Below are positions 1 to 6,055 of a stretch of DNA of 6,863 nt, one piece after another. The translations under genes and the position numbers were made by a program. Each line of letters opens with the position of its first letter. Position 1 is the first letter of the stretch. The notes beneath the pieces are model-generated. The model was not told where the DNA came from, searched no databases, and saw only the letters and a list, made by a program, of their open reading frames with translations. Source of the stretch: Geodermatophilaceae bacterium (lineage in GTDB: Bacteria > Actinomycetota > Actinomycetes > Mycobacteriales > Geodermatophilaceae); assembly GCA_013814015.1 (NCBI GenBank), contig JACCQS010000419.1:1-6863 (forward strand), read 5' to 3'.

Positions 1-174
1 ATCGTCGAAGCACTCGAGGGGGGTGGGCAGACCCTCGAACAGGCGCTGACGCTGTGGGAGCGCGGGGAGGTACTGGCCCAGGTTTGCCAGAGCTGGCTGG
101 ACAACGCCAGGGAGCGTCTGGAAACCGCGCGGACCGCCCAGGCCGACGCAACCCCGAGCACCAGCGACCCCTGA
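1..174 (+). CDS. xseB: Exodeoxyribonuclease VII small subunit, 3' part
   Basis: The first reading frame is open from the window edge to a TGA at 172-174 and gives the last 57 residues of XseB. The small subunit binds the large catalytic subunit XseA in the cytoplasm, and the complex degrades single-stranded DNA in repair. The visible part carries the family signature: an acidic helix with LEGGGQTLEQAL, then LWERGEVLAQVC, then a second helix SWLDNARERLETA that would pair with the first in the helical hairpin. Family members are about 70-90 residues, so roughly 15-25 N-terminal residues and the start lie outside the window. The tail (ATPSTSDP) is low-complexity and typical of actinobacterial versions. 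In many actinobacteria xseB follows xseA and lies near a DUF4245 gene and glpX, as here. Identity is secure; only the 5' end is missing. Confidence 0.93.
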   Translation: MVEALEGGGQTLEQALTLWERGEVLAQVCQSWLDNARERLETARTAQADATPSTSDP

Positions 175-194
175 CCGCCCCGACTGGCGAATGT

Positions 195-258
195 CGCCGT
201 TATGCGCACAAAGGTCAGGAACCGCCCCCGATCAGTCGCCGTTGTGCGCATAACGGCG
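195..258. repeat. 17-bp perfect inverted repeat, 30-nt spacer, TGCGCA cores
   Basis: The left arm at 195-211 (CGCCGTTATGCGCACAA) is the exact reverse complement of 242-258. Each arm contains a TGCGCA core. The right copy is itself nearly palindromic: CGCCGTT at 237-243 pairs with AACGGCG at 252-258 around an 8-nt loop. The left copy is a degenerate version of the same palindrome. The pair sits between the convergent genes xseB and the DUF4245 gene, where a bidirectional terminator would be expected, but no T-tract follows on either strand. It could equally be two copies of a small dispersed palindromic (REP-like) element in head-to-head orientation. The repeat is seen directly; its role is inferred. 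Confidence 0.8.
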
Positions 259-266
259 GTTGGGGT

Positions 267-821
267 TCAGCCGCGGTAGGGGGTCAAGGACTCGGCCAGG
301 GTGCGCAGTTCGTCCTGACTCGCGCTGCCGGTGACAACCAGTCGCAGGTCGCCGTCGTTTCGGAGGTACAGCGCCTCTCCACGCCCGGTACTGAACTCCT
401 CCCAGGATTCACCACCCAGCCGCAGCGCCCCGACACCGGTCGCGCCGGTCAACAGGTCAGTCATCAGCCCGGAGGCGGAGTCGGTGCTCACCGCGTACCG
501 GGCAAATTCCTCGCTCGGGGTCAGGTAGCCGATCGTCAGGGTCACCACGCCGGGCTGCCCGCCCTCCGGTGTGACGTCGACACTGGTCGGACGCCAGGCC
601 TCGGCCAGATCCGGCACCGGTAGCACCACATCGGTGAGCGAGGCCGCGTACCTGATCGAGTTCGACGGGTCGATCTCGGTGACCGGGTCCTGGGTCTGCG
701 GGGAGCAAAAGTAGGCCAAACCGAGCACCATGACGACCAGCGGCAGCATCGAGCGCAACATGTTTGCCGCGGTCATCTTGCCGAGCCGGCCGGGCGGCCC
801 GGCCCTGGACTCCGCTGCCAT
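267..821 (-). CDS. DUF4245 domain-containing membrane-anchored protein
   Basis: This 184-residue protein has a short basic N-terminus, one hydrophobic segment at about residues 22-40 (LRSMLPLVVMVLGLAYF) and an extracytoplasmic domain of about 140 residues. The domain matches the DUF4245 pattern: DPSNSIRYAA (51-60), PVPDLAEAWRPTSV (68-81), LTIGYLTPSEEFARYAVS (95-112), a GESWEE segment near 137-142 and a C-terminal LAESLTPYR. It is probably anchored by the N-terminal helix with the domain outside; there is no lipobox at Cys39. Its function is unknown. The gene is widely found next to glpX and xseB in actinobacteria (the Mycobacterium tuberculosis Rv1100 region is the usual comparison), which supports the call. 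It diverges from glpX with 53 bases between the start codons. No strong Shine-Dalgarno precedes the ATG at 821; an in-frame ATG at 776 (Met16) would give a shorter N-terminus, so the start is uncertain. Confidence 0.85.
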   Translation of the reverse strand: MAAESRAGPPGRLGKMTAANMLRSMLPLVVMVLGLAYFCSPQTQDPVTEIDPSNSIRYAASLTDVVLPVPDLAEAWRPTSVDVTPEGGQPGVVTLTIGYLTPSEEFARYAVSTDSASGLMTDLLTGATGVGALRLGGESWEEFSTGRGEALYLRNDGDLRLVVTGSASQDELRTLAESLTPYRG

Positions 822-826
822 GTCAC

Positions 827-832
827 TAGGAT
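827..832 (+). promoter_or_regulatory. Candidate -10 element for glpX
   Basis: TAGGAT fits the TAnnnT pattern of actinobacterial housekeeping promoters and would place transcription start near 839, with a leader of about 35 nt. The -35 region is poor (TGGACT at 806-811 is the best match, at a short 15-nt spacing). The 53-base gap must also hold the promoter for the divergent DUF4245 gene. This is weak evidence from motif and position only. Confidence 0.3.
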
Positions 833-874
833 CGCAGCAGCCCCAGGCCAGTTCTCGACCCAGGGAGCCATCGC

Positions 875-1915
875 ATGACGCAACCCACCGATATCCCCCC
901 TCCCGGCGAGATGCCCGCGCCGGATCGCAACCTCGCGATGGAGCTCGTACGGGTGACCGAGGCGGCGGCGATGTCAGCGGGCCGGTGGGTCGGACGCGGG
1001 GACAAGAACGGCGGCGACGGCGCAGCGGTCGATGCCATGCGCAAGCTCATCGGCACGGTCTCGATGAACGGGGTCGTGGTCATCGGCGAGGGTGAGAAGG
1101 ACCAGGCCCCGATGCTCTACAACGGGGAGCTCGTCGGAGACGGCACCGGGCCGTTCTGCGACGTCGCCGTGGACCCGATCGATGGCACCACATTGATGGC
1201 CAAGGGAATGCCGAACGCCGTCGCCGTACTGGCCGTGGCCGAACGCGGTGCCATGTACGACCCATCGGCTGTCTTCTACATGGACAAGCTCGCCGTCGGG
1301 CCGGAAGCAGTCGACGTCGTCGACATCACCGCACCCGTCGCCGAGAACATCCGCCGGGTGGCCAAGGCGAAGAACAGCGACGTCGCGGACGTCATCGTCT
1401 GCATTCTCGACCGACCCCGGCACGAGAAGCTGGCCCGCGAGGTTCGGGACGCCGGGGCGCGGATCCATTTCATTTCCGATGGGGACGTCGCCGGCGCCAT
1501 ATCCGCCGCCCGCGAAGCCACCGGCGTGGACATGCTGATGGGAATCGGCGGCACTCCTGAGGGGATTATCACCGCCTGCGCCCTCAAATGCATGGGCGGC
1601 GGACTGCAGGCCAGGCTCTGGCCACGCGACGAGGAGGAACGCCGCAAGGCGCTCGACGCCGGGCATGACCTGGACCGCGTCCTGCACATCGACGACCTGG
1701 TCCGTGGCGACAACGTCTTCTTCGTGGCCACGGGTATCACCGACGGCGACCTGCTCCGCGGAGTGCACTACCGCTCCGGAGGCGCGACCACGCAGTCCCT
1801 GGTCATGCGATCCAGGTCCGGCACGATCAGGCAGATCGAGAGCTGGCACCGCTTGGAGAAGCTGCGCACGTTCTCCGCGATCGACTTCGAGCACGCCGGC
1901 GGCGTACCGAGCTAG
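875..1915 (+). CDS. glpX: Class II fructose-1,6-bisphosphatase
   Basis: GlpX hydrolyses fructose 1,6-bisphosphate to fructose 6-phosphate and phosphate in the cytoplasm, the committed step of gluconeogenesis. In many actinobacteria it is the main or only FBPase. The 346-residue protein is the usual length and complete. Visible landmarks are RWVGRGDKNGGDGAAVDAM (37-55, with acidic metal ligands), the GEGEKDQAPMLYNGE loop (71-85, Glu72/Glu74), the lithium-sensitive phosphatase signature DPIDGT (100-105), a substrate-binding SDGDVAGAI segment (201-209) and GIGGTPEGI (223-231) with the C-terminal metal ligand Glu229. AGGGAG at 862-867 lies 7 nt before the ATG and fixes the start. The N-terminal 20 residues are variable and proline-rich as in relatives. 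The stop TAG overlaps the stop of the convergent dehydrogenase gene, so there is no room for a terminator. Fumarase, the usual downstream neighbour in mycobacteria, is absent here. Confidence 0.96.
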   Translation: MTQPTDIPPPGEMPAPDRNLAMELVRVTEAAAMSAGRWVGRGDKNGGDGAAVDAMRKLIGTVSMNGVVVIGEGEKDQAPMLYNGELVGDGTGPFCDVAVDPIDGTTLMAKGMPNAVAVLAVAERGAMYDPSAVFYMDKLAVGPEAVDVVDITAPVAENIRRVAKAKNSDVADVIVCILDRPRHEKLAREVRDAGARIHFISDGDVAGAISAAREATGVDMLMGIGGTPEGIITACALKCMGGGLQARLWPRDEEERRKALDAGHDLDRVLHIDDLVRGDNVFFVATGITDGDLLRGVHYRSGGATTQSLVMRSRSGTIRQIESWHRLEKLRTFSAIDFEHAGGVPS

Positions 1916-3228
1916 GAAATCCTGCCCAGGACGCGGTCGAGGTAGTCGTTGGCGAAGCGGCCGTACGGATCGACGGTGTCCCGAACCGCCAGGAACTCGC
2001 CGAAGCGCGGATAGCGTTCTCGCAGCGTGTCCGCGGCCTGGTAGTGCAACTTGCCCCAGTGCGGTCGACCGTCCAGGTCTTTCATCACCGCTTCCACCGC
2101 ACGGAAGTACTTCTCATACGCCTGCCCCCTGAACATGTGGACCGCGAGGTAGGCGGAGTCGCGCCCCGAAGCGGTGGACAGCGGGATGTCGTCGGCGGCG
2201 GTGAAGCGCACCTCCACCGGGAAGGACACCTTAAGGTCATTGTGCTCGATGACCCGCCCGATGCCGGCCAGCGCGGCGGGTACGGCGTCGGCCGGTACGC
2301 CGTACTCCATCTCGACGAATCGAACGCGCCTGCGGGAGACGAAGACCCGGTGGGACGCGTCGGTGTAGGTGCGGCGTCCCAGTGACCGGGCGGTCGACGT
2401 GTTGATCGCCGGGATGAGGGACGGGCGCAATCGACCGAGCCGGCAGGTCAGCCCGAACACGCCGTTGCTGAACACCTCGTCCTCGAGAAAGGCCCGGCGC
2501 CGACTCAGGGGCTCCGGGGCTGAGCCGGCGGGCAGCCGGTTGTTGCGTTTGGTCAGCGCTGTTTGGGTGTGCGGGAACCAGAAGAACTCGAAATGGTCGT
2601 TCTCGGCGACGAGTGCATCGAGATCGTCCAGGACCGCTGGAAGTGCCATCGGGCGTTCCTGGGCGCGCAACACGAACGCCGGCTCGGCCTGCAGGGTGAC
2701 GGTGGCGAGGATGCCGAGCGCGCCGAGCCCGATCCGGGCTGCCCTGAACAGCTCGGGGCTTTCCTCGGCGCTGCAGGCGATCACCGAGCCGTCGGCCAGC
2801 ACGAGCTGCAGGGCTCGCACCTGGGTGGCCAGGCCGCCCAGCGACCGCCCGGTGCCGTGCGTTCCGGTCGAGATGGCGCCCGCCAACGTCTGCCGATCGA
2901 TGTCACCCAGATTGCTCAACCCGAGACCGTGTTCGGCCAGCTCGGTGTTGAGACGGTGCAGCGGCATACCGGCTTCGACGGTGACCAGACCTGTGGCTGC
3001 GTCGGCGGAAACCAGCTCACCAAGCCGGTCGAGTCGCACCTGGACCCCGTCAGTCAGGCCGATCGCGGTGAACGAGTGACCCGAGCCGATCGCCTTGACC
3101 CGCCGGCCCTCGCGGGCGGCCGAGGTGACGAAACCCGCCAGCTCGCCGACGTCGCGCGGTCTGGCGACCACAGCCGGTCGGGCGACTTGGTTGCCGGCCC
3201 AGTTGTGCCACGCGGTGCCTGGGGTCAC
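1912..3228 (-). CDS. FAD-dependent aldonolactone dehydrogenase (L-gulono/D-arabinono-1,4-lactone)
   Basis: This 438-residue protein belongs to the vanillyl-alcohol-oxidase superfamily, sugar-1,4-lactone oxidoreductase branch, and has the length of mycobacterial L-gulono-1,4-lactone dehydrogenase (Rv1771). The N-terminal FAD-binding domain (about 10-185) shows WHNWAGNQ, IGSGHSF (47-53; His51 is the position that carries covalent FAD in this family) and GAISTGTHGTG (117-127). The C-terminal D-arabinono-lactone oxidase domain (about 200-435) ends with the diagnostic HWGK (390-393) and DPYGRFAND (420-428). It would oxidise an aldono-1,4-lactone to the corresponding ascorbate-type product, passing electrons to a carrier or oxygen; the true substrate cannot be read here. 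No signal peptide or membrane segment is visible. The GTG start at 3226-3228 overlaps the upstream permease stop (GTGA), has no strong Shine-Dalgarno of its own, and so is probably translationally coupled. The 3' end overlaps the glpX stop by 4 bases. Related oxidases acting on alditols or other sugars are the main alternative. Confidence 0.9.
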   Translation of the reverse strand: MTPGTAWHNWAGNQVARPAVVARPRDVGELAGFVTSAAREGRRVKAIGSGHSFTAIGLTDGVQVRLDRLGELVSADAATGLVTVEAGMPLHRLNTELAEHGLGLSNLGDIDRQTLAGAISTGTHGTGRSLGGLATQVRALQLVLADGSVIACSAEESPELFRAARIGLGALGILATVTLQAEPAFVLRAQERPMALPAVLDDLDALVAENDHFEFFWFPHTQTALTKRNNRLPAGSAPEPLSRRRAFLEDEVFSNGVFGLTCRLGRLRPSLIPAINTSTARSLGRRTYTDASHRVFVSRRRVRFVEMEYGVPADAVPAALAGIGRVIEHNDLKVSFPVEVRFTAADDIPLSTASGRDSAYLAVHMFRGQAYEKYFRAVEAVMKDLDGRPHWGKLHYQAADTLRERYPRFGEFLAVRDTVDPYGRFANDYLDRVLGRIS

Positions 3229-4732
3229 TGCCCGGGATCGGGGGATCGAGTGTTGTTCGCTGCGGCGCTGGATACGGCAAGTGTTGTGGCACCGGCTGCA
3301 CCACTACTCAGCCGCCGGTGCAGGCCGACGACGTACCAGAGCCCCGCCACCGCCAGTACGCCCAGCGCGACATAGGTCGCATTCCTAAACTCCGAGGGCA
3401 GGATCAGAGCTAGGAGCACGGCCGTGAGCCACACCAGCGCGGCAACGAAAACTGGCGTGGCCCAGCGACCGAGGCTGAACGCTTCGGGCAGGGCGGCCAT
3501 CTGGCGCCGGCGCAATCCGTAGGCGATGACCGTCAGCAAGTAGACGAGATAGGGCAGCAGCGTGGCGGCGCCGACAAGCGTGCCGAAGGCGTTTCCGTTC
3601 GCGTATCCGTAGAACATCAACGCGAGGCAGATGACCAGGGAGACGAGCAGGGCGACAACCGGTGTCTTGGTCTTCGGGTTCACCCGACGCAGCGCCGTGG
3701 ACCCGGGCAACAGGTTGTCGCGGGCCATCGCGAAGATCAGCCGGGCACTGGCGGCCGCGGCCACCACGGTCAGCGCGAACATCGAGAACACGACGACGAG
3801 CAGGAGCACCTTGGTCAAGGTTTCGCCGAGCCAGAAAAAGATGATGTCGGCCAACGGAACCGGCGAGGCTTGCACCGAGGCAAGGTCGGGGATCGCGAGG
3901 GTGAAGCCGATCAGCGTGAGCATCCCGAGCACGCTGGAGATAACGACCGACAAGATGATCGCTCGCGGCACGGTACGCCGGGCGTTCACGGTCTCCTCGC
4001 CCATGTCGGCGGCGGCCTCGAACCCCACGAGGGTGTAGACGCCGATCAGCGCCGCAAGGACGACGGCGTACCACAGCGGCTGACCCGGCAGGGTCTCGGT
4101 CTGGCCCAGAAAGCCGACTCCGTGCCCGTCGGGGCTGCCCTTGGCCACCCAGAGGAAGAAGACCGCCGCGGCCAGCCCGATGGTTCCGACGATCTCGGTG
4201 ACGACGGCGACGTTGTTGACCCGGGTGGCGAGTTGATGCTGATCAGGTTGATGCCGAAAGCCGCGACGATGAGGACGACGGCAATGAAGAGCAGCAGCCG
4301 AGGGTTCTCGACGTTCCAGCCGAAGACGGTGGCCAGCAGTGGTGAGGCCGCGAGATAGAGAATGCCGGAGATGCCCACGGCGGAATACATGATGCCGAGA
4401 CTGCCCACCACGTAGCCGTACCGCGGGCCGACGAGCCGCGCTGCCCACTGATAGTTGGCGCCGGCCAGCGGGATCCGGGTGGCCAACTCGGCGAAGATCA
4501 GGGCGACAAGGGTCTGCCCCACGGCAGCAACCGGCCACAGCCAGATACTGGCCGGACCGAGGTGGGTGATGGCGAATCCGAAGTTGAGGAAGATGCCGGT
4601 CGTGATCGAGATGATCGAGAAAGCGACCGAGAAGACCGCGAACAACCGCAGCACGCGCTTGAGCTCTTGTCGATAGCCGAACTCGTTGACCGCACCTTCC
4701 TCGGTCCCTGGCGCGATCTGGCCTGCTGACAT
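3225..4732 (-). pseudogene. APC-family amino acid/amine permease, frameshifted
   Basis: Two reading frames together encode one 502-residue, 12-helix transporter of the amino acid-polyamine-organocation superfamily, of the GABA/choline/amino-acid permease type. The first frame (4732 to about 4232) gives residues 1-167: FSIISITTGIF (38-48) in helix 1, IFAELATRIPLAGANYQW (79-96), and INLISIN (161-167). The second frame (4232 to 3228) continues as LATRVNNVAVVTEIVG, then GFEAAADMGEETVNARRTVPRAI (237-259) and the remaining helices. A one-base deletion after the AAC codon at 4232-4234, or a -1 shift re-reading C4232, restores the family sequence exactly. As written, the first frame runs on to a stop at 4046 and loses helices 5-12. 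No canonical -1 slippery heptamer is present, so a mutation or assembly error is more likely than programmed frameshifting. The ATG at 4732 is chosen over one at 4768 because GGGAGGA ends 4 nt upstream of it. The stop overlaps the dehydrogenase start, so the two form an operon. The substrate is unknown. Confidence 0.88.
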
Positions 4733-4736
4733 GCGA

Positions 4737-4743
4737 TCCTCCC
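4737..4743 (-). promoter_or_regulatory. Ribosome binding site of the permease gene
   Basis: GGGAGGA on the minus strand lies 4 nt before the ATG at 4732. It is the only strong Shine-Dalgarno near the 5' end, and it sets the start 36 bases downstream of the longest open frame. Confidence 0.7.
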
Positions 4744-4797
4744 GAGTACGGCAGGTCCTGGCCGCCAACCAGATTGCGGCGGGGGTCCTAGCGGCAC

Positions 4798-4826
4798 AGC
4801 ATGGGGCGTCGGACCGACATGGTCAA
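4798..4826 (-). promoter_or_regulatory. Candidate promoter of the permease-dehydrogenase operon
   Basis: On the minus strand, TTGACC (4826-4821) is followed after 17 nt by CATGCT (4803-4798), a partial match to a -10 element. Transcription would start near 4790, leaving a leader of about 58 nt. The spacer contains the small palindrome GTCGGACCGAC (4808-4818), a possible operator. The -35 match is good and the -10 match is weak. Confidence 0.35.
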
Positions 4827-4840
4827 GCGTCTAGGACGAT

Positions 4841-4874
4841 CGACTCAGTCGCTCGGCCCGTATCCTGCGCAGGA
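4841..4874 (+). promoter_or_regulatory. Candidate tetR promoter and overlapping operator
   Basis: TATCCT at 4861-4866 matches the TAnnnT -10 pattern and would start transcription near 4873, 26 nt before the tetR ATG. No clear -35 is visible. A perfect 12-bp palindrome, TCCTGCGCAGGA (4863-4874), covers the -10 element and the predicted start point. A second small palindrome, CGACTCAGTCG (4841-4851, one-base centre), sits just upstream of the -10 element, where a -35 element would lie. This placement is what an autorepressing TetR protein would need. The palindromes are seen; the operator role is inferred. Confidence 0.4.
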
Positions 4875-4887
4875 CGGCCGCTGCATC

Positions 4888-4894
4888 GAGGAGG
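4888..4894 (+). promoter_or_regulatory. Ribosome binding site of the tetR gene
   Basis: GAGGAGG lies 4 nt before the ATG at 4899. It decides this start against a much longer open frame that extends upstream through the intergenic region. Confidence 0.7.
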
Positions 4895-4898
4895 CAAG

Positions 4899-5496
4899 AT
4901 GGCGCGGGTCGCAGCGCACGATCGACGTCAGCAACTGATCGAGGCCGCAATACGGGTCGCCGAGCGCGACGGCATCGCGGCCACCACGACCCGCCGGATC
5001 GCCACCGAGGCGGGTGCGAGCCTGGCCACCGTGCACTACTGCTTCCGCTCCAAACAAGAGCTGTTCGAACAAGTGCTCACGGCGATCATCACCGAACTGA
5101 GCGAGGCCGCCCAGGCAGACATCCGACCCGGCCGGGACGCGGCGACGCTCTGCGCGAAGGATGCGCGCACTGTGGGTCGTCGTCGAGAAGGAGCCCGGAA
5201 AACAGCAACTGACCTACGAACTCACGCACTACGCGCTGCGTCAGCCGGGTATGGAGAGCTTCGCGCAATGGCAGTACGAGACCTCCTACGCCGCCTGCAC
5301 GGCGCACCTGGAAGGGGTCGCCGACGCAGCTGGAATCGTCTGGTCGATCCCGATGCCGGTCCTCACCCGGATGCTGATGACGGTGATCGACGGAGTGGTG
5401 CTCGGCTGGCTCGTTGATCGGGACAGCGATTCGGCGCTGGCCGCCCTGGACGCTCTGGCTGACCTCCTGGCCACGTTGGCCGTGGAGGACGGCTAG
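4899..5496 (+). pseudogene. TetR/AcrR-family transcriptional regulator, frameshifted
   Basis: The N-terminal DNA-binding domain is typical TetR: RRQQLIEAAIRVAERDGI (9-26), then the helix-turn-helix TTTRRIATEAGASLATVHYCFRSKQELFEQVL. The ligand-binding domain continues in the +1 frame: RALWVVVEKEPGKQQLTYEL, then HYALRQPGMESFAQWQYE, and finally MTVIDGVVLGWLVDRDSDSALAALDAL, as in related actinobacterial regulators. The two frames must join between about 5140 and 5166, which needs one base removed (an extra base in the DNA, or a +1 shift). The repaired protein would be 198 residues, normal for the family. As written, the first frame runs to a stop at 5415-5417 with an arginine-rich nonsense tail, so DNA binding might survive without dimerisation or ligand sensing. 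The gene diverges from the permease operon across 166 bases, so it is the likely local regulator of that operon and of itself. The ligand is unknown. True decay cannot be separated from a sequencing error here. Confidence 0.87.
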
Positions 5497-5525
5497 ATTT
5501 CCCCTGGCGCCAGGGTCGGGGAAAT
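5497..5525 (+). promoter_or_regulatory. Nested inverted repeat covering the RBS of the FGD-repeat gene
   Basis: ATTTCCCC (5497-5504) is the exact reverse complement of GGGGAAAT (5518-5525). Inside it lies a perfect 14-bp palindrome, CCCTGGCGCCAGGG (5502-5515). The outer and inner pairings share bases 5502-5504, so they are partly alternative. The outer stem buries GGGGA (5518-5522), the only Shine-Dalgarno-like sequence before the ATG at 5528. It begins right after the tetR stop. It may act as a terminator-like hairpin (no T-run follows), a protein operator, or a translational control element. Confidence 0.5.
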
Positions 5526-5527
5526 GG

Positions 5528-6051
5528 ATGCGAGCCTGCCCGAGCGGCTGCCATCCGGGCAGCGGCAACCTACCCGCCGCCGCGCCAGTCGGGATGTCGA
5601 CGCCCCCGGTCTTCTCGCTGTTCGGCGACATCGTGGTCAGCGGACGCTGGCGCGCGGCGGACGAGGTCAGGGTCCGGACGGTTTTCGGTGACGCGAAGCT
5701 GGATCTCGCCGAGGCAATAAGCGACGACGACGTTCTGCACCTGCGCTGTGCGACCACGTTCGGCGACATCTCCGTGCAGGTCCCCGCCGGGGTGGAGGTG
5801 GAGCTCACCGGACTGTCGGTGTTCGGAGATCGCCGGCTGGAACTTGCTCCGTTGCCACGGATCACCGGAAGCCCGCTGATCCGGTTGCATGCCTCGACGG
5901 TCTTCGGCGACGTACGCGTTCGCAGTGCCGGTGTCCCCCAGGTCGCCTCGCTGTGGCGGCGAGCACTGGACCGGCTGAGCCCACCGCCTCCGACGGCACT
6001 GCCCCACCGACCTAGGCAGGGACCGTCAGATGCAAGTAGCGTCGAGCAACG

Positions 6052-6055
<4 letters not shown>
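5528..6055 (+). CDS. LiaF/YvqF C-terminal-like protein with five FGD repeats
   Basis: Using the ATG at 5528 the product has 175 residues, no membrane helix and no signal peptide. It contains five copies of a short beta-strand repeat centred on phi-FGD: SLFGDIVVSGRWRAADEV (30-47), TVFGDAKLDL (51-60), TTFGDISVQVPAG (76-88), SVFGDRRLEL (97-106) and TVFGDVRVRS (124-133). The FGD starts are spaced 21, 25, 21 and 27 residues apart. This is the pattern of the LiaF-like C-terminal domain (cell-wall-active antibiotic response proteins), which in actinobacteria often stands alone or follows a DUF1707 domain. Neither DUF1707 nor the four-helix LiaF membrane part is present. The last 25 residues are proline-rich and not conserved-looking. 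An alternative ATG at 5594 (MSTPPVFSLFGD) would begin right at the domain, but its upstream bases are a poor ribosome site. The stop overlaps the gltA start (ATGA). Function is unknown beyond the domain relationship. Confidence 0.78.
6013..6042 (+). promoter_or_regulatory. Candidate gltA promoter giving a leaderless transcript
   Basis: TAGGCA (6013-6018) and TAGCGT (6037-6042), 18 nt apart, match the -35 at four of six positions and the TAnnnT -10 pattern. Transcription would start about 7-9 nt later, at or next to the gltA ATG at 6052. No Shine-Dalgarno is visible before that ATG, which agrees with leaderless initiation, common in actinobacteria. The call rests on motif and position only. 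Confidence 0.35.

Noticed and set aside
36..40. DUF4245 protein as a lipoprotein (Cys39)
   Set aside because: The residues before Cys39 (AYF) do not fit a lipobox; the segment reads as a plain membrane anchor.
175..266. Ordinary rho-independent terminator between xseB and the DUF4245 gene
   Set aside because: The stem is strong but no T-run follows on either strand and the loop is 30 nt; it is kept as a repeat rather than called a terminator.
974..1894. 306-codon open frame on the minus strand opposite glpX
   Set aside because: It is antisense to a fully conserved FBPase and shows no family pattern; long antisense frames are expected in high-GC DNA.
2563..3375. 270-codon plus-strand frame inside the lactone dehydrogenase region
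   Set aside because: It is antisense to a conserved flavoenzyme and its translation has no recognisable domain.
4225..4240. Programmed -1 ribosomal frameshifting in the permease
   Set aside because: No X XXY YYZ slippery sequence is present at the junction, and permeases of this family are not known to use it.
5524..5594. Start of a DUF1707 domain in the alternative frame from the ATG at 5524
   Set aside because: The frame gives an Arg/Pro-rich sequence without the conserved DUF1707 residues and does not join the FGD-repeat frame.
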